A DNA stretch of 51,140 nucleotides, taken from Clostridiales bacterium. GTDB taxonomy: Bacteria > Bacillota > Clostridia > Oscillospirales > CAG-272. Shown here piece after piece: positions 16,444 through 25,526 of the stretch (its first letter is position 1; the number at the start of each line of letters is the position of its first letter). The notes below the pieces were generated by a model that worked only from the letters and a program-made list of their open reading frames with translations, did not search any database and was not told where the DNA came from. The translations under genes were made by a program, and so were the position numbers. Location: positions 1 through 51,140 of the forward strand of contig JAAWQR010000017.1 in assembly GCA_022800625.1 (NCBI GenBank). The letters run 5' to 3'.

Positions 16444-17988
16444 TTATTTTGCGTAATCGACAGCTCTGCTTTCTCTGATTATGTTTACCTTGATTTGTCC
16501 CGGATATTCAAGCTCGCTTTCAATACGCTTAACTATGTCGTGCGCGACGAGAATCATTGAATCGTCATCAACAGCCTCGGGCTTTACCATAATGCGTATT
16601 TCACGTCCCGCCTGAATAGCAAAGGATTTTTCAACACAGTCGAAATCATTTGCAATAGCTTCAAGCTTTGTAAGTCTCTTGATGTAGTTTTCAAGATTTT
16701 CGCGTCTTGCACCGGGGCGCGCCGCAGATATGGCGTCAGCCGCCTGAACAATAAGCGCCGTGATAGTTTTTGCTTCAACGTCACCGTGGTGAGCTTCAAT
16801 CGCATGAATAATTTCAGCGGATTCTTTGTTCTTGCGGGCAACTTCAACGCCGAGATGTACGTGAGAGCCTTCAACCTCCTGAGTCAGCGCTTTGCCGATA
16901 TCATGGAGAAGTCCCGCTCTCTTTGCGATCATACTGTCGCAGCCGAGTTCGTCGGCAAGCATTCCTGAAATAAGTGAAACCTCAATAGAATGCTTGAGGA
17001 CGTTCTGACCGTAGCTTGTCCGGTATTTAAGGCGTCCGAGAAGCTTAATCATCTCCTGAGTAAAGCCGTGAACACCCGTTTCAAACGTAGCTTTGTCTCC
17101 CGCCTGTTTGATTGCAACGTCAACCTCGCGGCGAGCTTTTTCAACCATTTCTTCGATTCTTGCCGGATGTATGCGGCCGTCCTGAATCAGTTTTTCAAGA
17201 GCTATGCGCGCAATCTCGCGGCGAACGGGATCAAAGCACGATATAGTTATCGCTTCGGGCGTGTCGTCTATAATGAGGTCAACGCCGACAAGCGTTTCGA
17301 TTGTGCGTATGTTGCGTCCCTCGCGTCCGATGATACGCCCCTTCATTTCTTCGCTCGGAAGCTGTACGGCAGATACCGTGATTTCCGATACATAGTCAGA
17401 AGAGCATCTTTGTATTGCAAGAGACAGGATTTCTTTAGCCTTTTCGTCCGCTTCTTCCTTGAACTGCTCTTCAAGAGTAACCATCTTCATGGCTTTTTCG
17501 TGCTTGATGTCTTCTTCCAAAGAGGTCAGAAGCAGTGCTTTTGCCTGATCCTTTGAAAGACCTGATATTCTCTGAAGAGTTTCCTGTTCTTCCTGTTTCA
17601 GTTTCTTTATTTCTTCTCTGTCAAGGTCGGCTTCGCGAATTTTTTCATTCAGAAGCTCGTCCTTCTTTTCAAGAGCATCGCTCTTTTTTTCAAGAGATTC
17701 TTCTTTCTGAGCCACGCGTCTTTCCTGACGCGTCAATTCAGCCCTGCGATCTTTGATCTCGCGGTCCAGTTCGTTTCTTGTGCTGAGTATTTCTTCTTTG
17801 GCTTCAAGCAATGTTTCTTTTTTCTTAGTATCAGCCGCTTTGATAGCGTCTTCAAGAATTCTTTTTGCCTGCTCCTCTGCCGATCCTATTTCAGCCTCGG
17901 CCGATCTTTTACGAATAAAGTACCCTACAATAAAACCGATCGCGAGAGATACAACTGCAATTACTGCCTTAATAATTATTCCTGACAC
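16444..17988 (-). CDS. rny: Ribonuclease Y
   Basis: RNase Y is the membrane-anchored endonuclease that starts mRNA decay in many Firmicutes. The 514-aa protein has an N-terminal membrane helix (residues 5-25), then a long Glu/Lys-rich coiled coil to about 190. A KH domain follows ([20 protein letters not shown]), and then an HD domain ([28 protein letters not shown]). The start is GTG 17988 behind GGGAGG; an overlapping ATG at 17990 is out of frame. The YlbF partner protein is encoded at 35516 in the same window. Confidence 0.95.
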   Translation of the reverse strand: MSGIIIKAVIAVVSLAIGFIVGYFIRKRSAEAEIGSAEEQAKRILEDAIKAADTKKKETLLEAKEEILSTRNELDREIKDRRAELTRQERRVAQKEESLEKKSDALEKKDELLNEKIREADLDREEIKKLKQEEQETLQRISGLSKDQAKALLLTSLEEDIKHEKAMKMVTLEEQFKEEADEKAKEILSLAIQRCSSDYVSEITVSAVQLPSEEMKGRIIGREGRNIRTIETLVGVDLIIDDTPEAITISCFDPVRREIARIALEKLIQDGRIHPARIEEMVEKARREVDVAIKQAGDKATFETGVHGFTQEMIKLLGRLKYRTSYGQNVLKHSIEVSLISGMLADELGCDSMIAKRAGLLHDIGKALTQEVEGSHVHLGVEVARKNKESAEIIHAIEAHHGDVEAKTITALIVQAADAISAARPGARRENLENYIKRLTKLEAIANDFDCVEKSFAIQAGREIRIMVKPEAVDDDSMILVAHDIVKRIESELEYPGQIKVNIIRESRAVDYAK

Positions 17989-18148
17989 ATTGCACCTCCC
18001 ATATTAGTTTTAAATATTCATTTCAGCTGAGACGCTCATTTCGTCGGAAATGCTCATTTAAATGGAATGCCGTCAGCCACTATGATTTATTATGCTTGTG
18101 CACTATGACTATCATTCCGCATACAACACGCCATATTACACACATTAT

Positions 18149-18177
18149 ATTATATAATTTTAACGGGACATTGTCAA
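18149..18177 (-). promoter_or_regulatory. Consensus promoter of rny
   Basis: TTGACA, a 17-bp spacer and TATAAT lie on the minus strand. They leave an untranslated leader of about 150 nt, in which I see no strong structure. Confidence 0.85.
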
Positions 18178-18229
18178 GTACATCTTTATTACTATTTTGT
18201 ATACAGGTAAAATCTTATCGAATTATGTA

Positions 18230-18258
18230 TTGACAAATGCCATATTTCATTGTACAAT
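18230..18258 (+). promoter_or_regulatory. Consensus promoter of the pot operon
   Basis: TTGACA (18230-18235) and TACAAT (18253-18258) are separated by 17 bp on the plus strand, divergent from the rny promoter. Confidence 0.85.
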
Positions 18259-18264
18259 AAGAAT

Positions 18265-18611
18265 TACACGATTTTTGCATCTGTGCTGACACTTCCGTCG
18301 AATGCAAAGGATTCGGCGGATTCTCAAAACATCGATGAGTCTCAGACACGAAAGGACGGTCAGTCAGTTACCGCAGATTCATATAACTGAGGCTTCAGCC
18401 CAATTTAATATTGATGTTCACACCTGGCAGTTTTTAAAAGAAACCGCGGCGTTTTTCGCCGAAGTAACTGTAACTGCAAGCGCGCATGGCGGAGCTTCCG
18501 TTTGTAAGACGCGTTTTGTAACACACTCTTTGCGGGGGTTGCAGTTAGCCTTGTGTGGGTTCGCGCAGAGCTGTAAACACGGCTATACGCGGTCTTTTGC
18601 CGCAAAGGGGG
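18265..18611 (+). promoter_or_regulatory. Long structured 5' leader of potA, possible cis-regulatory RNA
   Basis: About 350 nt separate the promoter from potA, far more than a plain leader needs. Visible pairings include TCCGTCGAAT with ATTCGGCGGA, which competes with TTTGCAT/ATGCAAA. Others are CGGT/ACCG around CAGTCAGTT, CTGA-GGCT-TCAG, GGCG-TTTTT-CGCC, and AGCCTTGTGT with ACACGGCT. A last hairpin, GCGGTCTTTTGCCGC, directly abuts the AAAGGGGG ribosome binding site. I cannot match it to a riboswitch consensus I know (guanidine, PRPP, SAM, glycine, THF, c-di-GMP checked by eye). The overlapping 123-aa frame has no ribosome binding site or recognisable protein. Confidence 0.5.
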
Positions 18612-18620
18612 ATGCAAAAA

Positions 18621-19739
18621 ATGGAAAAAAGAAAAGCATTGATCGAACTGAAGAACATCACTGTCACATTTGACGGTGAAAAGGTTCTCGACGACCTGTC
18701 GCTGTCAATCGGAGACGGGGAATTTGTTACGCTGCTCGGCTCGTCCGGCTGCGGTAAAACGACTACTCTCCGAATTATAGCAGGCTTTACGGAGCCTGAC
18801 GCGGGACAGGTGTTTTTCGGTTCAAAAGACATGAATGGTGTTCCGCCTCATAAAAGAGAGGTAAACACCATTTTTCAGCGTTATGCGCTTTTTCCGCATT
18901 ACAATGTATACGACAATATCGCGTATGGGCTGCGCGTGAGACATATTCCTGAGGCGGAAATAAAAGAGCAGGTCGCAGATATGCTGCGGCTGATCAACAT
19001 GCAGGGCTTTGAAAAGCGAAGCGTAACGAAGCTGTCGGGAGGACAGCAGCAGAGAGTTGCCATTGCGCGCGCGCTTATTCTGAAGCCGAAGGTACTTCTA
19101 CTCGACGAGCCTCTCGCGGCGCTTGACCTGAAGCTGCGAAAGGACATGCAGAACGAGCTGAAAAACATACAAAAACAGCTCGGGATCACGTTTATATACG
19201 TGACGCACGATCAGGAAGAGGCGTTGTCTATGTCGGATACGGTAGTTGTCATGAATCAGGGAAAGATTCAGCAGATCGGCACGCCTGTTGACATTTACAA
19301 CGAACCGCAGAATGCATTTGTAGCTGACTTCATAGGTGAATCCAATATTCTTGACGGTGTTATGAAATGTGACTTTGAGGCTGTCTTTGCAGGCCATACG
19401 TTCCGATGCCTTGACTCAGGCTTTTCAGAGGGGGAAGCTGTTGACGTTGTTGTAAGACCTGAGGATGTGGATATTACTTCACCCGAGAACGGAATGGTGG
19501 AAGGCGTTGTGACTTCCGTTACTTTCCGCGGCGTTCACTTTGAAATTATAGTCGATATCGGCGGCTTCAAATGGATGATTCAGACGACCGACGAGCACCG
19601 CGAGGGCGACCGTGTCGGACTCTTTATCGAGCCTGACGCAATACATATCATGAAAAAATCCGAATATTCCGGTCTGTACGGCGACTACAGCTCCTACAGC
19701 GACGAGATTGACGAGCTGAGCGATACGTCAGAGGAGTAA
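18621..19739 (+). CDS. potA: Spermidine/putrescine ABC transporter ATPase PotA
   Basis: PotA hydrolyses ATP to drive polyamine import through PotB/PotC. The 372-aa protein has Walker A GSSGCGKTT, a Q-loop in NTIFQRYALFPHYNVYDN, the signature LSGGQQQR and Walker B VLLLDEPLAALD. The C-terminal TOBE region (about 260-350) includes VVRPEDVDI. ATG 18621 lies nine bases after AAAGGGGG; an ATG at 18612 touches that site and is less likely. The tail (YSSYSDEIDELSDTSEE) is acidic. Confidence 0.92.
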   Translation: MEKRKALIELKNITVTFDGEKVLDDLSLSIGDGEFVTLLGSSGCGKTTTLRIIAGFTEPDAGQVFFGSKDMNGVPPHKREVNTIFQRYALFPHYNVYDNIAYGLRVRHIPEAEIKEQVADMLRLINMQGFEKRSVTKLSGGQQQRVAIARALILKPKVLLLDEPLAALDLKLRKDMQNELKNIQKQLGITFIYVTHDQEEALSMSDTVVVMNQGKIQQIGTPVDIYNEPQNAFVADFIGESNILDGVMKCDFEAVFAGHTFRCLDSGFSEGEAVDVVVRPEDVDITSPENGMVEGVVTSVTFRGVHFEIIVDIGGFKWMIQTTDEHREGDRVGLFIEPDAIHIMKKSEYSGLYGDYSSYSDEIDELSDTSEE

Positions 19740-19759
19740 CGAGGGGAACGATGGGGACG

Positions 19760-19985
19760 TTACTTTCTTTATAAATAAAGTAACAAAGAAATTTTATGAA
19801 GAGAAAGAATAAGTTTGTGCTCCTCTTTGAAGTTTTGCTGAATTCCTTCTAAAGATAGCTTTTTGTTTCTGCTATTGATGCTCGCTTTGATTAAACTTAC
19901 AAAAGAGGCACAAACATACCAAGCTCCTTCTCAAAATATCTTTGTTTCTTATATTCAAAGAAAACGGTTTTCATAGAAAAAATCT
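19760..19985. repeat. Imperfect long inverted repeat (MITE-like) between potA and potB
   Basis: GTTTGTGCTCCTCTTTG at about 19815 is mirrored by CAAAAGAGGCACAAAC near 19900. The outer arms (AAAGAAATTTTATGAAGAG and TTCTCAAAATATCTTTG) also correspond. A smaller palindrome, GTTACTTTCTTTAT/ATAAAGTAAC, lies at the left end. There is no ORF. The structure resembles a degenerate miniature inverted-repeat element inserted in the pot operon. Confidence 0.55.
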
Positions 19986-20027
19986 TTTCAGGGATTTTAG
20001 TTTTCTATGTGTCCGCAGCATGATTTA

Positions 20028-20075
20028 AACATGTCTTCTCAAAGTTTCTTTGCTTCTTTCTTTACAAAGAAAGAA
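20028..20075 (-). repeat. Inverted copy of the 141-bp repeat family
   Basis: Read on the minus strand this segment gives GCTTCTTTCTTTG, a spacer, AAAGAAGC, AAAGAAACTTTGAGAAG and ACATG. These are the elements that open each 141-bp unit at 5010-5432 and the copy at 35899. It makes a false N-terminal extension of the potB frame (20007-20111). Confidence 0.75.
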
Positions 20076-20111
20076 GCGTATTCAAATCAAATAACTAAAG
20101 GATTTAATGAT

Positions 20112-20933
20112 ATGCACAGAAAATCACTTGCTTCGCGAATAGCGGGAGCGCCGTACTACCTTTGGGCGGTAATATTCATTGTCGTGCCGCTTGCGGTAGT
20201 CGTATATTACGCTTTCACGGACAGCGGAGGTTCGCTCACTCTATCCAATATAGTCGAACTGAAGAACTACGGCTACACATTTCTCATTTCTATAGAATAC
20301 TCTGTAATTGCGACAGTCATCACACTTGTGCTTGCATATCCGTTTGCTTATATCATGAGCAGGCGGCGCGCGTCGGCTCAGCGGATCATGATGATGCTCG
20401 TTATGCTGCCCATGTGGATGAATCTGCTTATCCGTACATATTCATGGATGAACATTCTTGAGAAAAACGGAATTATAAATAATCTGTTGGCGGCAGTCGG
20501 TATCGAGCCGCTGAAGCTTATCGGCACACCCGGAGCGGTTATCTTCGGTATGGTGTATAATTATCTGCCGTACATGATCCTGCCGATATATACCGTCATG
20601 TCGAAGATAGATACTTCGCTGCTTGAAAGCGCGGAAGACCTCGGCTCAAACAGTATGTCAAAGCTGAGACGCGTAATACTTCCGCTCAGCATACCGGGAG
20701 TAGTTTCGGGAATCACGATGGTATTTGTTCCCTCGGTCAGCACGTTCTATATTTCGCAGAAGCTCGGCGGAGGAAAAGTCATGCTTGTCGGCGACGTAAT
20801 TGAGCGTCAGATACAGTCGTCGTATAACTATAACCTCGGTGCGTCACTGTCTCTTGTGCTTATGGCGTTGATTTTGGTAAGTATGGCGATCATGAACCGT
20901 TTTGCAGGCGAAAATGATGAGATCATCGTATAA
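20112..20933 (+). CDS. potB: Spermidine/putrescine ABC transporter permease PotB
   Basis: One of the two membrane subunits of the polyamine importer, 273 aa with six predicted helices. The cytoplasmic EAA loop reads ESAEDLGSNSMSKLRRVILPLSIPG. MHRKSLASRIAG is chosen as the start because AAAGGA lies before ATG 20112; upstream codons are repeat sequence. The 372-bp gap from potA, filled with repeats, is unusual for this normally tight operon. Confidence 0.92.
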   Translation: MHRKSLASRIAGAPYYLWAVIFIVVPLAVVVYYAFTDSGGSLTLSNIVELKNYGYTFLISIEYSVIATVITLVLAYPFAYIMSRRRASAQRIMMMLVMLPMWMNLLIRTYSWMNILEKNGIINNLLAAVGIEPLKLIGTPGAVIFGMVYNYLPYMILPIYTVMSKIDTSLLESAEDLGSNSMSKLRRVILPLSIPGVVSGITMVFVPSVSTFYISQKLGGGKVMLVGDVIERQIQSSYNYNLGASLSLVLMALILVSMAIMNRFAGENDEIIV

Positions 20934-20950
20934 CGGAGGTGCAGATTATT

Positions 20951-21760
20951 ATGAAAAAAACTTTGAGCGGCATTTTTACCGCCGTAATTTACATATTTCT
21001 GTTTGCTCCGCTTCTCGTTATGGTGTTCTTTTCATTTAACGAATCAAAGAGTACGTCTGTATTTTCGGGATTTTCACTCAGATGGTACAGAGAGCTGTTT
21101 GCAAGCAGCGATACTGTGACCGCGCTCAAAAATACTCTTATTTTGGCTCTGCTGTCAGCATTTATCGCAACGCTGATAGGCACTGCAGCAGCCGTTGCAA
21201 TCAGTAAAATGAAACGCGGCGCGGCGCGAAGCGCTGTCATGACCGTGACGAATATACCGATGATGAATCCCGATATCGTAACAGGTGTGTCAATGATGCT
21301 GCTGTTCGTATTTGTCGGCAGACTGATCGGCTCTGCGACGTCGCTCAGCTTTGCAACGCTTCTTATTGCGCATATAACATTTAATTTGCCGTACGTTATA
21401 CTTAATGTGCTTCCGAAGCTGAGACAAACCGACCGTCACCTGTCGGAGGCGGCAATGGATCTCGGAAGTACGCCGTTGCGTGCGTTCTTCAATGTTGTGC
21501 TTCCGCAAGCGTATTCGGGAATTCTTTCAGGTTTCCTCATGGCGTTTACGCTGTCGCTTGACGATTTTGTAATCAGTTACTACACAAACGGAGCAACTTT
21601 CCAAACCTTGCCGCTCAAAATTTTTGCTATGACAAAAAAGACGGTAAAGCCTGATATGTACGCGCTTTCAAGCGTAATATTCGTGACTGTGCTTGTACTT
21701 CTTGTGGTTTCCAATCTGATCGGAAACAACCAGGAAAAGAAAGCAGTCCGCAAAAATTAA
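20951..21760 (+). CDS. potC: Spermidine/putrescine ABC transporter permease PotC
   Basis: The second polyamine permease subunit, 269 aa with six helices. Its EAA motif is SEAAMDLGSTPLRAFFNVVLPQAYSG. GGAGGT ends ten bases before ATG 20951. A GTG at 20939 is in frame but overlaps that site, so the ATG is preferred. It is 17 bp from potB. Confidence 0.93.
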   Translation: MKKTLSGIFTAVIYIFLFAPLLVMVFFSFNESKSTSVFSGFSLRWYRELFASSDTVTALKNTLILALLSAFIATLIGTAAAVAISKMKRGAARSAVMTVTNIPMMNPDIVTGVSMMLLFVFVGRLIGSATSLSFATLLIAHITFNLPYVILNVLPKLRQTDRHLSEAAMDLGSTPLRAFFNVVLPQAYSGILSGFLMAFTLSLDDFVISYYTNGATFQTLPLKIFAMTKKTVKPDMYALSSVIFVTVLVLLVVSNLIGNNQEKKAVRKN

Positions 21761-21782
21761 AAATCTTAGGAGAAAATTATAA

Positions 21783-22922
21783 ATGAAAAAAATCGCAATA
21801 TTAATGTCCGCTGCCGTAACATTTTCGGCGCTTGCTCTGTCTCTCTCATCCTGCGGAGAAAAATATGATAAGCTTCAAAACGATCCTGTGGGAAACTACA
21901 ATTATGCAGATGAAAACGGAAAGTCAGAGTTTGATGGCGTAACGCTCAACGTGTTTAACTGGGGCGAATATATTTCCGACGGCTCGGAAGGCTCGCTTGA
22001 CGTAAATGCCGCTTTTGAAAATCTTACGGGAATAAAAGTAAACTATACAAACTATGATTCCAACGAAACGATGTATGCAAAGCTGGCGCCGGGGGCTGTG
22101 TCTTATGACGTCATTATCCCGTCCGACTACATGATCGCACGTATGATAAATGAAGATATGCTTGCCGAGCTTGATTTTTCAATGATAGATAACTACAAGT
22201 ATATTGACGAACAGTATCACGGCGCATATTTTGACCCCGATGATAAATACAGCGTGCCTTACAATGTAGGTATGGTAGGGCTCATCTACAACACAACGAT
22301 GGTGGAGGGAACTCCCGACAGCTGGGATATCATGTGGGATGAAAAGTATGCGGATCAGATTCTGACATTCAATAATCCGCGCGACTCATTTGCAATAGCT
22401 CAGTTCCTGCTCGGTCAGGATATCAACACATCTGACGAGTCTGACTGGAGAGCTGCTGCCGATAAGCTAAAGGAGCAGAATTCTGTTCTTCAAGGTCGTG
22501 TAATGGATGAAGTTTTCAACAAAATGCAGGGAGGAAACGCCGCAATTGCTCCGTATTATGCAGGCGACTTCCTGACTATGCACGATGTAAATGAGGATCT
22601 CGCGTTCGTTTATCCCAAGGAAGGCACAAATATCTTTATAGATTCGATCTGTGTTCCCGAAAACAGTCAGAACAAGAGAGCCGCAATGCTTTATATAAAC
22701 TTTTTGCTTGAGCCTGAAGTTGCACTTGCCAATGCAGAATATATCTGTTATGCTTCACCGAATACTGCTGTTGTGTCGAATCCCGAATACAGCCTGAAGG
22801 ACAGCGAGATTCTGTATCCTGCTGAGGAAAACAAACCTAAGACCGAATACTTCTATGACATGGACGACGCTACACGCAAGCTTTACAACGACCTTTGGGA
22901 AGAAGTAGTTAACGATAAATAA
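21783..22922 (+). CDS. potD: Polyamine-binding lipoprotein PotD
   Basis: The extracellular substrate-binding component of the importer, 379 aa. A lipoprotein signal ends in LSLSSC (Cys24), and the periplasmic-binding-protein fold begins at VTLNVFNWGEYI, a segment typical of PotD/PotF. NNPRDSFAIAQFLLGQDINT and GGNAAIAPYYAGDF line the expected ligand cleft. AGGAG precedes ATG, 22 bp after potC, completing potABCD. Confidence 0.93.
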   Translation: MKKIAILMSAAVTFSALALSLSSCGEKYDKLQNDPVGNYNYADENGKSEFDGVTLNVFNWGEYISDGSEGSLDVNAAFENLTGIKVNYTNYDSNETMYAKLAPGAVSYDVIIPSDYMIARMINEDMLAELDFSMIDNYKYIDEQYHGAYFDPDDKYSVPYNVGMVGLIYNTTMVEGTPDSWDIMWDEKYADQILTFNNPRDSFAIAQFLLGQDINTSDESDWRAAADKLKEQNSVLQGRVMDEVFNKMQGGNAAIAPYYAGDFLTMHDVNEDLAFVYPKEGTNIFIDSICVPENSQNKRAAMLYINFLLEPEVALANAEYICYASPNTAVVSNPEYSLKDSEILYPAEENKPKTEYFYDMDDATRKLYNDLWEEVVNDK

Positions 22923-22931
22923 TAATATGAA

Positions 22932-22966
22932 CGCCCGCCCTTGCGATAACAATTGCAGGGCGGGCG
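22932..22966 (+). terminator. GC-rich hairpin after potD
   Basis: CGCCCGCCCTTGC pairs with GCAGGGCGGGCG around a short loop directly after potD. No U-run follows, so termination may be partial and mntP could be reached by read-through. Confidence 0.65.
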
Positions 22967-23036
22967 AATGCCGTAAGTGACATTCGGCATATACATATTC
23001 AGTACAGTTTTAATCACAACGGAAGGATATAACAAT

Positions 23037-23600
23037 ATGGCGCTTTATGAGCTGGTGATACTGGCACTTGGACTTTCCATGGATGCATTTGCCGTGGCAA
23101 TATGTAAAGGTCTTGCGATAGGAAAACCTCGCGCGGGGCATGCCGTTCAGGTTGGTTTGTATTTTGGAATATTTCAGGCACTTATGCCGAGCATCGGATT
23201 TTTGCTGGGTATCAGCTTCAGGGAAAGAATCGAGAGGATCGATCACTGGATCGCGTTTGGTCTTCTTGCAATTCTCGGAGTCAGAATGATAACAGAAGCC
23301 GTAAAAAGCGGTAATGATGAATGTGTAGATCCGTCTTTGGGAGCCGGAGAGATGCTGACTCTTGCCGTAGCTACGAGCATAGATGCACTGGCGGCCGGTA
23401 TCAGCCTTTCAATGGTAGAAGCCGATATAATTTCCGCGGCGTCGCTTATAGGCGTTATCACGTTTACTCTTTCTGCGGCAGGTGTTTATATCGGCGGATT
23501 TTTCGGCGAAAAATTCAAGCGTCCTGCCGAGATTACAGGCGGTGCCGCGCTTGTTTTGCTCGGAATCAAAATTTTAGCGGAGCATCTATCCGTGATTTGA
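23037..23600 (+). CDS. mntP: Putative manganese efflux pump MntP
   Basis: MntP exports Mn2+ and protects against its excess. This 187-aa protein has six predicted helices in two DUF204-type halves. The paired motifs are GLSMDAFAVAICKGL and ATSIDALAAGISLS, each with the conserved membrane aspartate. The start MALYELV follows GGAAGGA. The known Mn-sensing yybP-ykoY riboswitch often precedes such genes, but I see no match in the 70-bp gap here. Confidence 0.9.
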   Translation: MALYELVILALGLSMDAFAVAICKGLAIGKPRAGHAVQVGLYFGIFQALMPSIGFLLGISFRERIERIDHWIAFGLLAILGVRMITEAVKSGNDECVDPSLGAGEMLTLAVATSIDALAAGISLSMVEADIISAASLIGVITFTLSAAGVYIGGFFGEKFKRPAEITGGAALVLLGIKILAEHLSVI

Positions 23601-23618
23601 TGAAATCAGGGTTACGCT

Positions 23619-24941
23619 ATGTTTACGAAAAATGATCTGAAAAAGCTTATTATTCCGCTGATAATCGAACAATTTCTTGCAATATCTCTCGGTATGATAG
23701 ATACGGTAATGGTTTCCTCAGTCGGAGAAGCGGCGATATCGGGAGTATCCCTTGTCGATATGATAAATGTGCTTGTTATAGATATTTTTGCGGGACTTGC
23801 AACGGGAGGCGCAGTTGTAGCAACTCATTATCTGGGAGCACGCGACAGTAAAGGCGCGTCAAAGACAGCGGCAAATCTTGTGTTTATATCGCTTACGGCA
23901 GGCTGTACCGCAGCTGTCACTGTATTTTTTTGCGGAGAAGGAATACTTATGCTTCTGTACGGCAAATCGGAAGCAGATGTATTGAAAAACGCGCTTGTTT
24001 ATCTGAAAATAACTTCGCTTTCATTTCCGTTTATATCGGTATACAATTCATGTGCTGCGCTGTTCCGTTCGATGGGCGACAGCCGTGTGTCAATGATGTC
24101 ATCTTTGTTTATAAATATATTAAATCTTGCAGGAAACTCGCTGTTTATATTTGTTTTTAATTTGGGTGTTTCAGGGGCGGCATGGTCTACGGTGATATCG
24201 CGTTTTGCGGCAATGATATATCTTTTAATCAGACTGTCGGCAGGCAAAGGCGATATAAAGCTTTCTTTCAAAACAAAGCCTGATATACGAATGACAGCGC
24301 GTATTCTTCGCATAGCGGCTCCGTCGGGTATTGAAAACAGCATGTTCCAACTCGGACGTGTTATAGTGGTTACGCTTATTGCAACATTCGGAACAGCTCA
24401 GATCGCGGCAAATGCGCTTGCAAATAATCTTGACGCTATAGGCTGTATTCCCGGGAAAGGACTGCAGCTTGCTATGGTAACGGTAGTCGGTCAGTGTATC
24501 GGAGCGGGATTTAATGATGAAGCTGTATCGTATACAAAGCGCTTAATGAAGTCGGCGCATATTATGATGGCTGTTATAAATACGGCGGTTATTTTAACTA
24601 TGCCGCTGTCTCTGAAGCTTTATAATGTATCATATGAAGCAAAGGCGCTCGGCGCTCTTCTTGTGTTGATCCATGCCGGCTGCGCAATATTTTTGTGGCC
24701 TGAATCTTTTGTTTTGCCCAATGCACTGCGCTCAGGCGGAGATGTCAAATTTACTCTTATAGTGTCGATTTTTTCAATGTGGATGTTCCGCATAGTTTTT
24801 AGCTATATTCTCGCACGAGGAGCAATGCTCGGTGCGCTCGGCGTATGGTGCGCTATGATTATGGACTGGGTATTCCGTACCGTGATGTTTATTACCAGAT
24901 TCAAAAGCCGCAAGTGGATACGGGGAACATTGGCTGAATAG
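23619..24941 (+). CDS. MATE family efflux transporter
   Basis: A 440-aa, twelve-helix antiporter of the multidrug and toxin extrusion family. The N-terminal IEQFLAISLGMIDTVMVSSVGEAAISGVSL motif and the second-half PSGIENSMFQLGRV motif are characteristic. It probably extrudes drugs or metabolites using a Na+ or H+ gradient. It begins 18 bp after mntP and is likely co-transcribed, though its ribosome binding site (AGGG) is weak. Confidence 0.92.
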   Translation: MFTKNDLKKLIIPLIIEQFLAISLGMIDTVMVSSVGEAAISGVSLVDMINVLVIDIFAGLATGGAVVATHYLGARDSKGASKTAANLVFISLTAGCTAAVTVFFCGEGILMLLYGKSEADVLKNALVYLKITSLSFPFISVYNSCAALFRSMGDSRVSMMSSLFINILNLAGNSLFIFVFNLGVSGAAWSTVISRFAAMIYLLIRLSAGKGDIKLSFKTKPDIRMTARILRIAAPSGIENSMFQLGRVIVVTLIATFGTAQIAANALANNLDAIGCIPGKGLQLAMVTVVGQCIGAGFNDEAVSYTKRLMKSAHIMMAVINTAVILTMPLSLKLYNVSYEAKALGALLVLIHAGCAIFLWPESFVLPNALRSGGDVKFTLIVSIFSMWMFRIVFSYILARGAMLGALGVWCAMIMDWVFRTVMFITRFKSRKWIRGTLAE

Positions 24942-24974
24942 GAAACATGCTGAGGATATGCGCTTTGGATAGCG

Positions 24975-25165
24975 CTGAGGGGGTGCCTTTTATAAAAGCA
25001 CCCCCTCAGACTCCCCCGCGAAAATTTTTAAAAATGATTTTTTTATTTTAATCATGGACATGTTGTGCGCTTAAATTAATGTCTTTGCGTTCGTGCTCAA
25101 AGGATTGAATATCTATATGAAGTTTTTACTCTTGCTTTTTTTAAAAAGCAGGCAGGGCGTGGGCG
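24975..25165. repeat. Terminator-like palindrome and repeat block after the MATE gene
   Basis: CTGAGGGGGTGC and GCACCCCCTCAG form a perfect 12-bp stem around CTTTTATAAAA. The C-rich CTCCCCCGCG and A/T-rich TTTTTAAAAATG stretches follow, and then a second palindrome, CTTTTTTTAAAAAG. It can terminate the mntP-MATE transcript. Its architecture matches other intergenic palindromes in the window. Nothing coding is visible here. Confidence 0.65.
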
Positions 25166-25200
25166 CCGTCCCGCAAGTATAAAATAAAATCTTCCAAAAT

Positions 25201-25229
25201 AAAAAGCCACGCTATACCGCGTGGCTTTC
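25201..25229 (-). terminator. Terminator of tRNA-Thr
   Basis: AAAGCCACGC pairs with GCGTGGCTTT on the minus strand, followed by TTTATTTT, immediately after the tRNA. Confidence 0.85.
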
Positions 25230-25231
25230 AG

Positions 25232-25304
25232 AGCTACTACCCGGATTTGAACCGGGGACCTCATCCTTACCAAGGATGTGCTCTACCAACTGAGCCATAG
25301 TAGC
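25232..25304 (-). tRNA. tRNA-Thr (anticodon GGU)
   Basis: On the minus strand a full cloverleaf is visible. The acceptor stem is GCTACTA/TAGTAGC with U as discriminator. The D arm is GCTC...GAGC, and the anticodon stem CATCC/GGATG encloses TTGGTAA (anticodon GGU). The T arm is CCCGG-TTCAAAT-CCGGG. CCA is not encoded. The gene stands alone, with its own promoter and terminator. Confidence 0.97.
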
Positions 25305-25325
25305 ACACTCATCAGTGCATTTTAT

Positions 25326-25354
25326 ATTATATCAGATTTTCAGCCTTTTGTCAA
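25326..25354 (-). promoter_or_regulatory. Consensus promoter of tRNA-Thr
   Basis: Perfect TTGACA and TATAAT with a 17-bp spacer lie on the minus strand, just upstream of the tRNA. Confidence 0.9.
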
Positions 25355-25462
25355 TACCTAATAAGAAACAAATCAAAGAGTTATTGCATATGGAATGTTT
25401 GGAAGATCTTCTGCATTTTGCAACCTTAGCTCAAATGTCAGATTATTTAAAGCTTTTTAGAA

Positions 25463-25493
25463 TTAAGAGGACTTTTTAAAGTCCCCTTAATAA
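25463..25493 (-). terminator. Terminator of parB
   Basis: TTAAGGGGACTTT and AAAGTCCTCTTAA pair on the minus strand about 30 nt past the parB stop, in an A/T-rich setting. Confidence 0.65.
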
Positions 25494-25526
25494 GAGATTG
25501 ATTCAGAGTTTAATTGTGATTTGCTA

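Noticed and set aside
18302..18673. 123-aa plus-strand frame in the potA leader
   Set aside because: No ribosome binding site and no recognisable protein; it overlaps the potA start out of frame and lies in the structured leader.
22967..23036. Manganese (yybP-ykoY) riboswitch in front of mntP
   Set aside because: Only a small hairpin (ATGCCG/CGGCAT) is present in the 70-bp gap; the conserved loops of that riboswitch are absent.
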